The notes beneath the pieces are model-generated. The model was not told the DNA's origin and did no database searches. It saw only the letters and a list, made by a program, of their open reading frames with translations. Both the position numbers and the translations under genes were made by a program. 64,000 bases of DNA, from positions 2,837,334 to 2,901,333 of the forward strand of contig MU001492.1 in assembly GCA_010093485.1 (NCBI GenBank), in the 5' to 3' direction. This DNA comes from Karstenula rhodostoma CBS 690.94 (Eukaryota; Ascomycota; Dothideomycetes; Pleosporales; Didymosphaeriaceae). Shown in pieces: positions 1-11,326 of the stretch (the first letter of the stretch is position 1; every line of letters starts with the position of its first letter).

Positions 1-1
1 C

Positions 2-2500
2 CTCATTGCACCCGACGTGTTCGTCTTCAACATGTGGACCGATACTCTCAATGCTGTGTCGCGTGATCGGATCGATATGATGGCCAGCCTGATGGGATTC
101 GCCGAGAAGAGCGCTCGACTGGTCTGGAATCGCCAGATGAAGAAACGATTCAACGGAAAAGATCATCCACAAGACGAGGAAACCATGGATCTCCAGGGCA
201 CCATCGAACTCTGTCGCAGTCTGCACATCAACTGTTCCGAGCAGATGCTCCAGTCATACTTTGTCGATGCTGACCAAGACCACACCGACACCCTCAACCA
301 AGAAGAGTTCCTGCACTTTGTGCGTCGATTGAAGAAGAGGAAAGACCTGAAACAGATCTACAAGCAGTTCACGCCTGCGCCCCACTCGGGCATGGATCAA
401 CACACTTTCTTCGAGTTTCTCCAGCGGGAACAGGGCGTCGACGTCAACGCCAATGTTGACCATTGGAATTCGATTTTTGAGAAGTTGACGGGTGCTGCCA
501 AGCCGAAATCGACGCCCCCTGACGATGGCGAGATTCCACTTCCTCCGACCATGAACTTCCCAGCGTTCCAAACCTTCCTCACCTCCGACGTGCACAACCC
601 CATCTTCAAGCCGAACAACAAGACGTCGAAGCTCGAACGTCCGTTGAACGAATACTTTATCTCAAGTTCCCACAACACCTATCTCTTGGGCCCTCAAGTC
701 AAAGGAACGTCCAGCACCGAAGCCTACATCACCGCGCTCCAGAAAGGTTGCCGCTGTCTGGAGATCGACTGTTGGGATGGAAGTGACGGCAAGCCCATCG
801 TCACGCATGGGCGAACGCTCACCAAAAGCATAACCTTCTCCGATGCAATCAGGGTGATCGACAAGTACGCTTTTGTGGAGTCCCAGTATCCCCTCATTTT
901 GTCCCTTGAGGTTCACTGCTCCCCTGACCAGCAGGCCCTCATGGTCAAGACTATGGTTGAGGAGTTTGGCGATAAGCTCGTGGCTCAACCTTTATCGGAT
1001 GGCTACCAGTTGCCGTCACCAGAGGAACTCAAGAGCCGAATCCTCATCAAGGTGAAAGGCCCTCCCGAGGAACTTGATACAAGGGCGCTTGCCCAAGAAT
1101 TGACTACTCGCAAGCGCGAGCGTAGCTTCAGCTCGCCTTGGTCACGCCCTGTGCAGATGGACAACAGCCTCATACCCAATTCTCCCCTCATCTCGAGCCC
1201 TCATTCATTGAGCCCGCCAGAGCGTGCGAATGCTTTCTGGGCATCCCCTCGTACCTCAGCCACATCGACAACATACATCGCGACACCATCTCTGATCAGC
1301 TCCGCAGACGACAGCGACAGCCCCCATGTAACTGCCGCCGAGGATCAAGAGAAGAGGAAGCCCAAGAAGACGAAGACGAGCAATATTACCGATGTGTTGG
1401 GCCGGCTAGGCGTCTACACTCGGGGCATCAAGTTTACCGACTTTGATGCGGTGGAAGCCGAAAATCCCAACCACGTCATCTCCTTCAACGAACGTGTCTT
1501 CGACAAGCTCACCAAAAACGGCGGACGTGACAAGCAGCGTCTCGAGGAGCACAACATGTCATGTTTGATGCGCGTGTACCCTGGTGGACATCGCATCATG
1601 TCGAGCAACTTCGATCCTCTCCGTTTCTGGCGCCGCGGTGTTCAGATGGCTGCCACCAACTGGCAAACATACGACCTGGGACAGCAACTGAACGAGGCTA
1701 TGTTCGCTGGTGGCAATGATCGGAGCGGCTACGTGTTGAAACCTGCCGAGCTCCGGTACCACGATCAGACGCCTGTGGTTGGTCCACGACGAGCACCAAA
1801 GATGCAAGTCAAGTTCACTGTGCAGATCATCTCTGCCCAGCAACTTCCGCGACCGAAGACCGACGCCCCTATCAGCCCGTTTGTTCAATTCGAGATGTAC
1901 TGTGCCGAGGATGCTGGTCCGAATGCGACTGGGATCGGCGGTCAGGACGTCTCTACCCACAAGGACGGATACTCAGGCATCGGTCAACCGCTCAAGAAGA
2001 GGACACGAACCGTTCCAGGGAATGGATACAACCCAGAATTCAAAGACGAGATTGAGATGACGGTAACCACCCGCTTTCCGGATCTGGTTTTTGTCCGCTG
2101 GACGGTCTGGAATACCATTGAAGGAAAGCCGGAGAGTGCTCCGTTGGCGCAGTTCACGGCTAAATTGAATGCCGTTCAACAGGGCTACCGTCACATCCCC
2201 CTGTTTGACAGCAACGGAGAGCAGTACCTGTTCTCGCGACTGTTCTGCAAGATCAAGAAGCAGGATGTCGTTCCAGCATCGACCCTGTCTGCCATGGCTG
2301 GGCACAACTCGCGTCGGGCATCTGTGGAGCCCATGAACCCGCCGTTGGAGCAACCCAATAGGTCCAACAGCAGCAACATCTTCAAACGCTTGATCCGAGC
2401 TCCCAGCGAGCGCAAGAAGCGCAAAGAGGAGAGACTCAACGGCGACTGGAAAGAACAGGACTGGGACGTCATCAGTCGCAGTAGCACTTTCGAACGATAA
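2..2500 (+). CDS. Phosphoinositide-specific phospholipase C, 5' end outside the window
   Basis: Hydrolyses PIP2 to diacylglycerol and IP3 at membranes. The frame is open from base 2, upstream of the first possible start, so the N-terminus (probably the PH-like region) lies outside. Counting from base 17, an EF-hand loop (DADQDHTDTLNQE) lies near residue 84. The catalytic X domain spans about 210-355, with the HNTYLLG histidine near 219, EIDCWDG near 249 and the second histidine in THGRTLT near 263. A Ser-rich, charged linker follows. The Y domain spans about 462-570 (VYTRGIKF, SSNFDPLRFW) and a C2 domain about 595-715. The tail is basic. This domain order is the delta type found in fungi. No intron is visible in the part present. 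The stop is followed by a very long gene-poor stretch. The family call is secure; the full length is unknown. Confidence 0.95.
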   Translation, partial: LIAPDVFVFNMWTDTLNAVSRDRIDMMASLMGFAEKSARLVWNRQMKKRFNGKDHPQDEETMDLQGTIELCRSLHINCSEQMLQSYFVDADQDHTDTLNQEEFLHFVRRLKKRKDLKQIYKQFTPAPHSGMDQHTFFEFLQREQGVDVNANVDHWNSIFEKLTGAAKPKSTPPDDGEIPLPPTMNFPAFQTFLTSDVHNPIFKPNNKTSKLERPLNEYFISSSHNTYLLGPQVKGTSSTEAYITALQKGCRCLEIDCWDGSDGKPIVTHGRTLTKSITFSDAIRVIDKYAFVESQYPLILSLEVHCSPDQQALMVKTMVEEFGDKLVAQPLSDGYQLPSPEELKSRILIKVKGPPEELDTRALAQELTTRKRERSFSSPWSRPVQMDNSLIPNSPLISSPHSLSPPERANAFWASPRTSATSTTYIATPSLISSADDSDSPHVTAAEDQEKRKPKKTKTSNITDVLGRLGVYTRGIKFTDFDAVEAENPNHVISFNERVFDKLTKNGGRDKQRLEEHNMSCLMRVYPGGHRIMSSNFDPLRFWRRGVQMAATNWQTYDLGQQLNEAMFAGGNDRSGYVLKPAELRYHDQTPVVGPRRAPKMQVKFTVQIISAQQLPRPKTDAPISPFVQFEMYCAEDAGPNATGIGGQDVSTHKDGYSGIGQPLKKRTRTVPGNGYNPEFKDEIEMTVTTRFPDLVFVRWTVWNTIEGKPESAPLAQFTAKLNAVQQGYRHIPLFDSNGEQYLFSRLFCKIKKQDVVPASTLSAMAGHNSRRASVEPMNPPLEQPNRSNSSNIFKRLIRAPSERKKRKEERLNGDWKEQDWDVISRSSTFER

Positions 2501-4382
2501 CCGGAACCTGTGGATGTTACTTTATCATCCGACCCTCTGACTGACGCCCAATCTGCACACATTACCGTGGCCACGTCTCAGAGGCAAGGATTTCCCTTCT
2601 TGTGTACTATATTATACCTACAAACTGTCTGCCACCTTCCCAGGAGAGTTGGTACTACGAATTCAGGATCAGTCGGTTGGGCTGCATTGTCCTTGCGGAT
2701 TGGTTTCCTGTTCTTGGGGTAATATGCGCGCAATGCGGGACGGGCGGGCGGCATCGACCCGCATACTCCTTTCGGACAATACACGTGCGACCAGCCAGAG
2801 CGACAATCTTGCACCTGCCGCACTGCCGCGCACACCACGTCACAAGTGACACCCCGGCACGGCGGCACATGGGAAACTCTCTGTCGGTCGTACGATCATC
2901 TCATCTCGCCTAGCTCGTCCTCCCGAAAACGAACCATCCAGCGATCCTGCGGACAACGGCGCTCGTTCTTTTAGCCACAAACAACATCTGGTATCTCGGC
3001 ACTTTATACCCCCACGCACCACCATTTTTCTTTCGCCACACGGGCACCCTTGGATCTTTTCGGCGTCACTATCGGGATACAAACGTCACATATTGGGAAA
3101 ACATGCATAGACCTGGGAGCATTTGCTATTCGGAGCTTCGTTGCTCGTTCGCTTGATACCAAACCGCGCCGGAGCACCATGCTGCTCTTCGGATCGTCTT
3201 TTTTTTTTTTTTTTTTTTTTCCTTTTCTTCTCTCTCTGTCTCGTTGTTTTTCCTCTGATTTTCCTTTGTTCTTGTTGATGGCATGACCTGGGAGGGCGAG
3301 GTCTGAGATCTGTCTATCTGTCTGGGATTCGGACTCTACTCTGGGTTGGCTATCTGTTGATTTATCTACCGTTTGTTCTTTCTTGTTAAGCGCGGGCGCT
3401 GTTGCGTCACGTGCGGGCATGTGTTTTTGTGAGCGGCATTTGTGGGTTATTTTCGCTTCTTTCTTCTTCTTCTGGGCGGGGTTCCAGCGACTGGATGCCT
3501 TGATGGACCAGTCTTTTTTTTTTCTTCTTCATCTTCTTTTTCGCTCTCCTTTTTTTTTTTTTTTTCTTTACTGGGGGATTCTACACCCTTTTGTCAGCTG
3601 GGTTTGCGACATGGATGTGTCGGGCCTGGCGGATGGGGAAAAGTTGAGCGAGGAGAGGAGATATAGAGCATAGGACAGTGAATGATACCATGGCCGTGAA
3701 AGGGTCGATTGAGCGCGTCGGGGACGCGCCAGCTGCATGTTTTTTTTTTTTTATGTTTGACTCGTGACTTGTGATGTGATGTGATGGGTGTGGAGTGGTA
3801 CACTTTGCTTGGGTGGTACACTTGCAGAGCAGAGAGGAGAGGAGAGGAGAGGAGAGCAGAGCAGAGCAGAGGAGAGGAGAGGATCCAACCTGACAAGGAA
3901 CCCCAGCTCCCGTGCTCGTGCTCGTGGTCGTGTTAGAGTGCAAAGGTTCAATCCCCTTTGCTAACTCGTCGTCGTTTCGCTATCTGTTTATCTATCTCGT
4001 CGACCCCGTCCAACGCGCTCCATAGATGGGCATCCTAATACGCAGATTCTATGATTCCGCACTGTACCGCGCTGTACCGCACCGCACTGCACCATGCTGC
4101 CACGACTTACTTACACACAACCGACCAACCACCCTACCCGTACCCCTACCGCCAGCGCCTCATTCCCTGCCGTCCAGCCACTCCCTCCCTCCCTCGCCTC
4201 CACACCCGCGGACCGCCAAAGCAAAAGCAAAAGCAAAAAAGGGAGGCAACGGCAAAAACGGACCGAACCGGAACAAAATGTACCACGGCCGCTACGCCAC
4301 ACCACGCCACGGCAGCGTGTTTTGCTTTTTTTATTTGCTCGCCGCGCTGCAGGGATTGCGGGGACGGAGGGACGGGCTGAGA

Positions 4383-4430
4383 GATGAAGGATGAGGGATG
4401 AGGGATGAGGGATGAGGGATGAGGGATGAT
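4383..4430. repeat. GGGATGA tandem heptamer, about six copies
   Basis: Consecutive near-perfect copies of GGGATGA, the first slightly diverged. This is a minisatellite in the low-complexity stretch. A CTTGGG array (near 4505-4540) and a GT dinucleotide run (4569-4588) follow closely, so several slippage-prone repeats sit within 200 bp. Confidence 0.85.
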
Positions 4431-4568
4431 GGGGACCCCCCCTGGTTCGGGATTGCGTAATACCCGGGGTGCGTGGCCAGGTGGAATACGAATGTAGGGG
4501 GAGGGGGGGTAGCCTTGGGCTTGGGCTTGGGCTTGGGAGTAAGTGAGTGAGTGAGGGGAGTTGGTTTG

Positions 4569-4588
4569 GTGTGTGTGTGTGTGTGTGT
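4569..4588. repeat. GT dinucleotide microsatellite
   Basis: About ten uninterrupted GT units in non-coding sequence. Confidence 0.9.
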
Positions 4589-7500
4589 GGGAGGTTGACG
4601 TCTAGGCGTGAACTTACGTTTCGGGGTTATGGTTATGGGATGCGAACGAGTGGAGTGGAGTGGGCTGGGCTGGGGAGGGAGGGAGGTGACCTGTGAACTT
4701 ACGGCCGGGGTGCAGGGGGCCTGGGATGCGGAAACGTGCGGAAAGATCGGAGGGGAGGTGCGTGCATTGTTTTGGAGGTGAGACTGGGGAGGGAGGGAGA
4801 GCTGAGGATGGGGTCGGGGGCAGTGACAATGACGGGCGGGATTGCGTGTGCGGTGCAGGGAGGGAGTTGGCGCCGAGGACTGAGTGAGGGAGTGGACTGA
4901 CTGTAGGATTGCGACGGGCTGCACATGTTACGCCGGCCTCCATTCGCTCTAAGATGTGCAGTCCTTACCCCGCACGATGCATATTGCGCGAGCCGCGTCT
5001 TGAGGCTACGTCTGCATCGTTGCGGCGAGGTGTAGCTAGTGCGACCGTCGCGGATGTCGCACAGCGCGGTATGCATGCACGCACGCACGCGAGCGACAGG
5101 CCTTGACGCGTCGGCGTCATGCGCGCGTCGAGCAGATGGCCACCGGTGAAGAAGCTTCCAGTTCGTTGCACCGCATCCCGCAGACGGCCCGAAGAAGCGA
5201 CGCGCAGTGCACACCCTGGAAAGCCCCCTCATGCTTCGTGCCTGGGGTACTCCAGGTCATACGACATACCAATAGCAAGGGGTGGCGACTGGTTCCGGGA
5301 GTTTTACACGAGGTGGAGACGTGCTGATGTGTGCCATTCAGTCATGGTGTATGTCGCGATGCGGGGCGAAAAGGCGTTGGCAGAGGGTCGAGATCAGATC
5401 GTACCACACGCCGTTAATCGGTAAGGGGGACGCGCAGCGTGTGTGAGTGCAACCCTGGAGTGAAGCGGTGAGTCTGTAGACGCGCTGCAGGGGCCGAGAG
5501 CGTAGATCAACATACAGCATTAATGGAAAAGCGCCGTGTTTATGTGAGGTGAGCCTGCTGTAAGGTTGCAGGGTAGGCCAAAGCTCGCACGACTTTGTTG
5601 CAACCGTGCGTCCATGTGATAAGCAGCCTTATGTGCAGAATTATGTGAGTAAGAATGTGTTCCGCTCCTCGTCGTACTCCGAATTGCGGAGTATTGTTAC
5701 GGAGAAGAGCGTGGCTGACGTATTGTTGTACAGTGTACGCTTGCAATTGACTGCTCGAGCGCTTTATGTTTTTCGTGATTCAGGTGAGGGTCGAAAGTAA
5801 CCGCTGCGTGCTGTGGAGGCATTCATGAACCGTTTGATGGTGTATAACATCCGGGAATGATTACTGCCGTGTTCGATAACGACGGCTGGTCTGCGTGATC
5901 CGCGATCTTCCGGTGAGCATACCTTAGCTCTCTAAACGTTACCTTGCGTACAGTATTCCGTGGTTCGATAGGTAGTTCAAGAGGAAGCGACCAGCCAAGG
6001 GGGAAAATGCAGGCTCCGTCCGACAACCATATCATGCCTTAATTACGCGTGCGCGCCTTAAAGTGAAGCTGACGCTTACAAAAAGGTGCAGTGCAGCTTC
6101 AGCCAGGCCGTGCTTGTCTCCGCAGAAAGAGCGTGTCATTGCTCTGCAGTATGCAATGTAATATTCTGCAGGGGCGGGCCGGATTCAGGCGATCATCATG
6201 ACCTCAGAGACTATTGACTGATATTGAGGGCATGAGGCCGAAGCCGGCCAGTAGCGAGTCGTAGACATACATGTTGCTGCATGGACTGGTGGTAATATCG
6301 GGCCTCGCCTGGGTACAATCCTATCGCACATCGATTGGCAATGTGGCGCGCCAGCCGCTATGTGATCTCGTGGAGAGTAATAGGTATGCCTCTAATTGTT
6401 ATCCCGCGCCTAGCAACACATCTGCGGCCTGGGATGACACACGAGCTAGAGATGCGTCTCCGTGGAGCGGGTGTTGCGGCATCCGAGAGGAGTTCGTGTG
6501 AGCCTGCAAGAGTGTGGTGATGATCTACGATGATTGGCTGGCGGACAAAAGGCGTGGTATTCATTGTAGACGACGTGGCATCGCGGGAACGGTTACTTCC
6601 CTGGGTGATTTTGATTGACAAACGCTCTGGGCCCCATGATGCGGTCTAATCTCACTAGCGATCGGTACTGCAAGATCAAGAAAAGGAAACAGCTCTAAGG
6701 CGAGCATAAGCGAAGTCTATTGTGGTCAGTAACGCGGGTTTTGTCTCCTCAGGTTGGCCGGAACAAAACAAACACCTGCAACAGCCACACCCATGCCTCT
6801 TCGACGCACCTCGGCCGGGTAAGGTAGATAGGAGGCATTGGTCAGTGGGTCCGAGCTCTCGATAGCAGTGAGCTGCACTTGCACCGCGGCCCATGCAGTC
6901 AATACGGTGGAAGAGAGCGTGACAGACCAGAAGATAATGCAGGCGCGCAGTGTGGTTAGACTGGTCGCACACACAGCTCGCCTACAGGGTAAGAGAGTGG
7001 TTGACGTTGTGTTCCTGAACCCCGCAATGGCTATACGTGAAAACCCTCGGGTGACTCCGAGCAAAAAGTGAGGTTCATTTACGCTTTTGAGAGGTTGTTG
7101 GTACTTTGATCGGTCTGGAAGATGATTTGACACCAACTAACAGGTTCGCGGGGACGGGAGACCAACCGACCGAGGGTAACGCTGTCCCCGGGTCGCGGAC
7201 GGGAGGGTAGAGCCGGGCCAGGGCCAGCATCTCGCTCCGTAGTAATTCGGTGCCGGACCGAAAGTGATCCTTTGGCATGCGACCCCGAAGCGCCACGTGA
7301 CTTCAGTTATGCAGCTGCCGGGGACTGGACGTGGGAGCAAACCTCGAGATGAAACACAACGTTTCTCGAACAATGGATGATTAGCATTGCAACATGCGAG
7401 ATGCACGCAATCCCGGAAGTATGACTTGCACAAGACGGTCCTGAGTCTTTCGTCCACTTCGTTGCACCCGTGTTCTTTGCACTCCCTGAACAAGTACGTG

Positions 7501-8022
7501 CCGGCATTGAGGGATGTTGCAGCGCAAAGACACCAGCAAATGACGCCAGACAGTCAATCATGAAGAGGTGTTACGCGGCTCTGCCTGCCAGTGTCCCAGC
7601 AGCCGCATGTGCAAGCCACCACAAGCTGGATCAATCTCCTTTGCTCACACATCGTGGAAGTATCGTCTGAAGCAGATTCGGAGTAAAGAAGAACGGGACG
7701 AGCATGCACACAGGACGCTGGGTGTTGGGAACGTGAGGTGGTGGACCCTTGGGACGAACCAGCGCACGGACCGCCAAGACACCCGACAGCCGCGAGAATG
7801 CGGTAGCGGCAGCCCACTTCGTCAACAGAGACAATCTTTCGCCGCCACACGTCTCCGCGCAAACCCCCCGCGCTCCCCGCCAACAATACAGCGAGCGATG
7901 GTGTAGACGGCTGGCTTATTCACCTCCGCGTACATCCACCACCCGCCAGATTTGGCCATCTACTGCCGCCCGCGCGCATACAAATTTCCCCACACCAACC
8001 CAGCGCAGGCGGTCCAGCAGTC

Positions 8023-11000
8023 ATGGAGGGCGCCTTCACGCACATGGGCAACCACCTGGTGTCCGACTCTGCCGCCACCATCAACGCCGGCGCTGGCGAC
8101 GAAGAGAGCATCTTGGACGGCGATCTTTCCCGCGGCATCACGGGTTCACGCAGGCGACGCATGGACGATGAAGAGACGGACATGTACGACGACGACGACG
8201 ACTTGGAGAGCCTGGTCAGCATGCCCGTCGACGGAACAAACGGCAAAGCAGGCGCCAAGCAGGAGGAAGAGGTCGAGCTTCCGGCACACGCGTGCGCGTA
8301 AGTAGCGAAGCTCTGTGGCCGAGCACGACTAAATCAAGGGCAGGTATTGCGGTATCCACAACGCCGGCAGCGTCGTCAAGTGCCTGGCCTGCAGCAAGTG
8401 GTTCTGCAGCGCCCGCGGCAACACGTCCTCGTCGCACATCATCAACCATCTCGTGCGCGCCCGCCACAAGGAGGTCCAGCTGCACCCGCTCTCCTCGCTC
8501 GGCGACACCATCCTAGAGTGCTACAACTGCGGCACCAAAAATGTCTTCCTCCTCGGCTTCATACCCGCCAAGTCAGACACTGTTGTCGTTCTGCTGTGCC
8601 GCCAACCCTGCGCCGCCATGCCCTCGCAGAAAGACATGAACTGGGACACGTCCCGCTGGCAGCCGTTGATCGAGGATCGCTCCTTCCTTCCCTGGCTCGT
8701 GCCTCCCCCGACCGACCAAGAGCAGCTCCGCGCCCGCCACCTCAGCCCGCAGATGATCGCCAAGCTGGAGGAACTCTGGAAGGACAATGCATCCGCCACC
8801 ATTGCCGATCTCGAGAAGGGCGCCGGTCAAGAGGAGGTTATTGCCAAGGTCCTGCTCCGCTACGACGATGCGTTCCAGTACCAGAACGTTTTCGGGCCGC
8901 TTGTCAAGATCGAGGCCGACTACGACCGCAAGCTGAAGGAGTCGCAGTCACAGGACGGACTTGTTGTACGCTGGGACATGGCGCTAAACAACAAACACAC
9001 TGCCAGCTTTGTCCTGCCCAAACTCGAACTGGGTGATGTTAAGCTCGCTGTAGGCGACGAAATGCGCCTGAGGTACACCGGAGAACTCCGTCCGCACTGG
9101 GAAGGCGTCGGCTACGTGATCAAGATCCCGAACAACCAGTCGGATGAAGTCACCATTGAGCTGCGGACCAAGGGCGACCACAAGTCTGTACCGACCGAGT
9201 GCACACACAACTTCAGCGCCGACTATGTCTGGAAAGCCACCTCGTTTGACCGCATGCAGCACGCTATGAAAACGTTCGCTATCGATGAGATGAGCGTGTC
9301 AGGATACATTTTCCACCGCCTTCTGGGCCATGAGGTTGCGTCTGCGCCGATGAAGATTCAGCTGCCCCGCAAGTTCAGCGTCCCGGGACTACCTGAGTTG
9401 AACGCCAGTCAGATCAATGCAGTTAAGAGCGTGCTACAGAAGCCATTGAGCTTGATCCAAGGTCCTCCCGGTACCGGCAAGACTGTGACTTCCGCGACCA
9501 TCATCTACCACTTGTGCAAAATCAACGGCGGCCCGGTTCTAGTCTGCGCTCCTTCCAACGTTGCCGTGGATCAGCTTTGCGAGCGTATTCACTTGACCGG
9601 GTTGAAGACAGTACGTGTCACCGCCAAGTCAAGGGAGGACGTCGAGTCTTCTGTCAACTTTTTGTCGCTTCACGAGCAGGTCCGCATGAACGACACAAAC
9701 GTGGAATTGAACAAGCTCAACCAACTCAAGAGCGACGTCGGAGAACTTTCGAGCCAAGACGAGAAGAAGTTCAAGCAACTTACTCGTGCTGCGGAGCGTG
9801 AGATCCTCAACGCAGCCGATGTCATTTGCTGCACTTGCGTTGGCGCTGGCGACCCTCGCCTTTCCAAGATGAAGTTCAGGACCGTATTGATTGACGAATC
9901 GACACAGTCGGCTGAACCCGAATGCATGATCCCGCTCGTACTAGGCTGCAAGCAGGTTGTATTGGTTGGAGATCACCAACAGCTTGGACCCGTCATCATG
10001 AACAAGAAGGCGGCCACGGCCGGTCTCAACCAGTCTTTGTTTGAGCGATTGGTCATTCTCGGCTGCTCTCCGATCCGACTGCAAGTTCAGTATCGCATGC
10101 ACCCCTGCCTTTCCGAGTTCCCCTCGAACATGTTCTATGAAGGCTCTCTACAGAACGGTGTCACGATGCAGGATCGTATCCGCCGTGACGTCGACTTCCC
10201 TTGGCCGGTTGGTGACAACCCAATGATGTTCTGGTCCAACATTGGAGCGGAAGAGATCTCGGCCTCCGGAACGTCATACCTAAACCGAACGGAAGCTCAG
10301 AACGTAGAAAAAATCGTCACTCGCTTCTTCAAAGCTGGTGTACTTCCTGGCGATATCGGTATCATTACGCCCTACGAGGGACAACGTAGCTACGTTGTCA
10401 GCTCCATGCAGGCCACGGGAAGCTTCAAGAAAGAGAATTACAAGGAAGTTGAGGTTGCCTCCGTTGATGCCTTCCAGGGACGTGAAAAGGACTTCATCAT
10501 CCTTTCCTGCGTTCGTTCCAACGACCATCAAGGTATCGGTTTCCTGAGTGACCCACGCCGTCTCAACGTGGCTCTGACGCGAGCCAAGTACGGTCTGGTC
10601 ATTCTAGGTAACCCGAAGGTGCTCTCCAAGCACCCGTTGTGGCACTACCTTCTCCTCCATTTCAAAGAGCGCAATTGTCTCGTGGAGGGTCCCTTGACGA
10701 ATTTGCAGGTTTCGCTCCTGCAGTTCAGCCGTCCGAAGCAATCTTACCGCGGCCCTCAGCGTTACCAAATGGCATATCAGCACGCCAACGCGATGACCGC
10801 TGGGCGTCAACCAGCTGGTTGGAACGGAAACAAACGTCAAGAGTACAACGACAATGGATCCATCGTCGGATACATTCCGGATGACGTCTCTTCGGTCCAT
10901 TCTTCAGCCCTCGGCGGTGGCGGTGTGAACGTGCCTTCCAACTACCCTCCCATGTTCTCCAACTTCCAGGATAGTTGGCCTTTGCCCGGTCGCAACGGGG

Positions 11001-11326
11001 CGCTCAAGAGCAAGAACGGTGCTCCCAGCATCGCTGGCGAATCGGTCGCTGCTAGCGAGATGACGGATACACGAAGCAGCATTGCCGACGGCCCCGGAGG
11101 CATTAGCCTGACTGGCTTGAGCCTCAACGACTACACCAAGCCCACGTCTTTGAGCCAGTCTGACCGCTTGAACCGATTTGTTGAAGCTACGCGCCGAAAC
11201 GAAAACGTTCCCGGCAATTACGTCAGCAACCGCGGTCTTCGAGGGCTTGGTGCCGATGATGACGACGCTAGGAGCGTCTCTACGGCTTTCGCAAGCCAAA
11301 TTGGCGGACCGGCAAACTATGACTGA
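8023..11326 (+). CDS. upf1: UPF1 ATP-dependent RNA helicase, nonsense-mediated decay
   Basis: Superfamily 1 helicase that drives nonsense-mediated mRNA decay in the cytoplasm with UPF2 and UPF3. Two exons, 8023-8297 and 8344-11326, give 1085 residues. The 46-nt intron (GTAAGT...CAG) falls inside the first zinc-binding motif and restores HACAYCGIH. An acidic N-terminus (DDDDDLE) precedes the Cys/His-rich CH domain at about 88-250 ([34 protein letters not shown]). The helicase core carries GPPGTGKT near 465, DESTQS near 608, [22 protein letters not shown] and [12 protein letters not shown] near 798. The tail is Ser/Gly/Asn-rich and unlike the SQ-rich metazoan tail. The start was chosen because the next in-frame ATGs would remove the acidic leader. 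It is convergent with the PFK-2 gene. Near certain. Confidence 0.97.

Larger units (their letters stand above)
2501..8022. other. Gene-poor 5.5 kb stretch, low complexity then unique sequence
   Basis: No convincing gene was found. From 2.5 to 4.9 kb the sequence is dominated by simple sequence: long T runs (about 3199-3220, 3515-3565, 3739-3752), a GGA/GCA-rich purine block at 3826-3885, AAAGC repeats near 4203, GGGATGA and CTTGGG tandem repeats, and a GT microsatellite. Pyrimidine-rich tracts of this kind are common in fungal promoters and leaders. From 4.9 to 7.9 kb the sequence is complex but every reading frame is short. A weak transporter-like relic is noted at 6726-7136. The last few hundred bases are presumably the UPF1 promoter. 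Confidence 0.6.

Noticed and set aside
3935..3965. tRNA-like T-arm (GGTTCAATCCCC)
   Set aside because: No A box, anticodon arm or acceptor stem can be built upstream; chance match.
4383..4430. Regular repeats considered as a CRISPR-like array
   Set aside because: Seven-base units without spacers; eukaryotic minisatellite.
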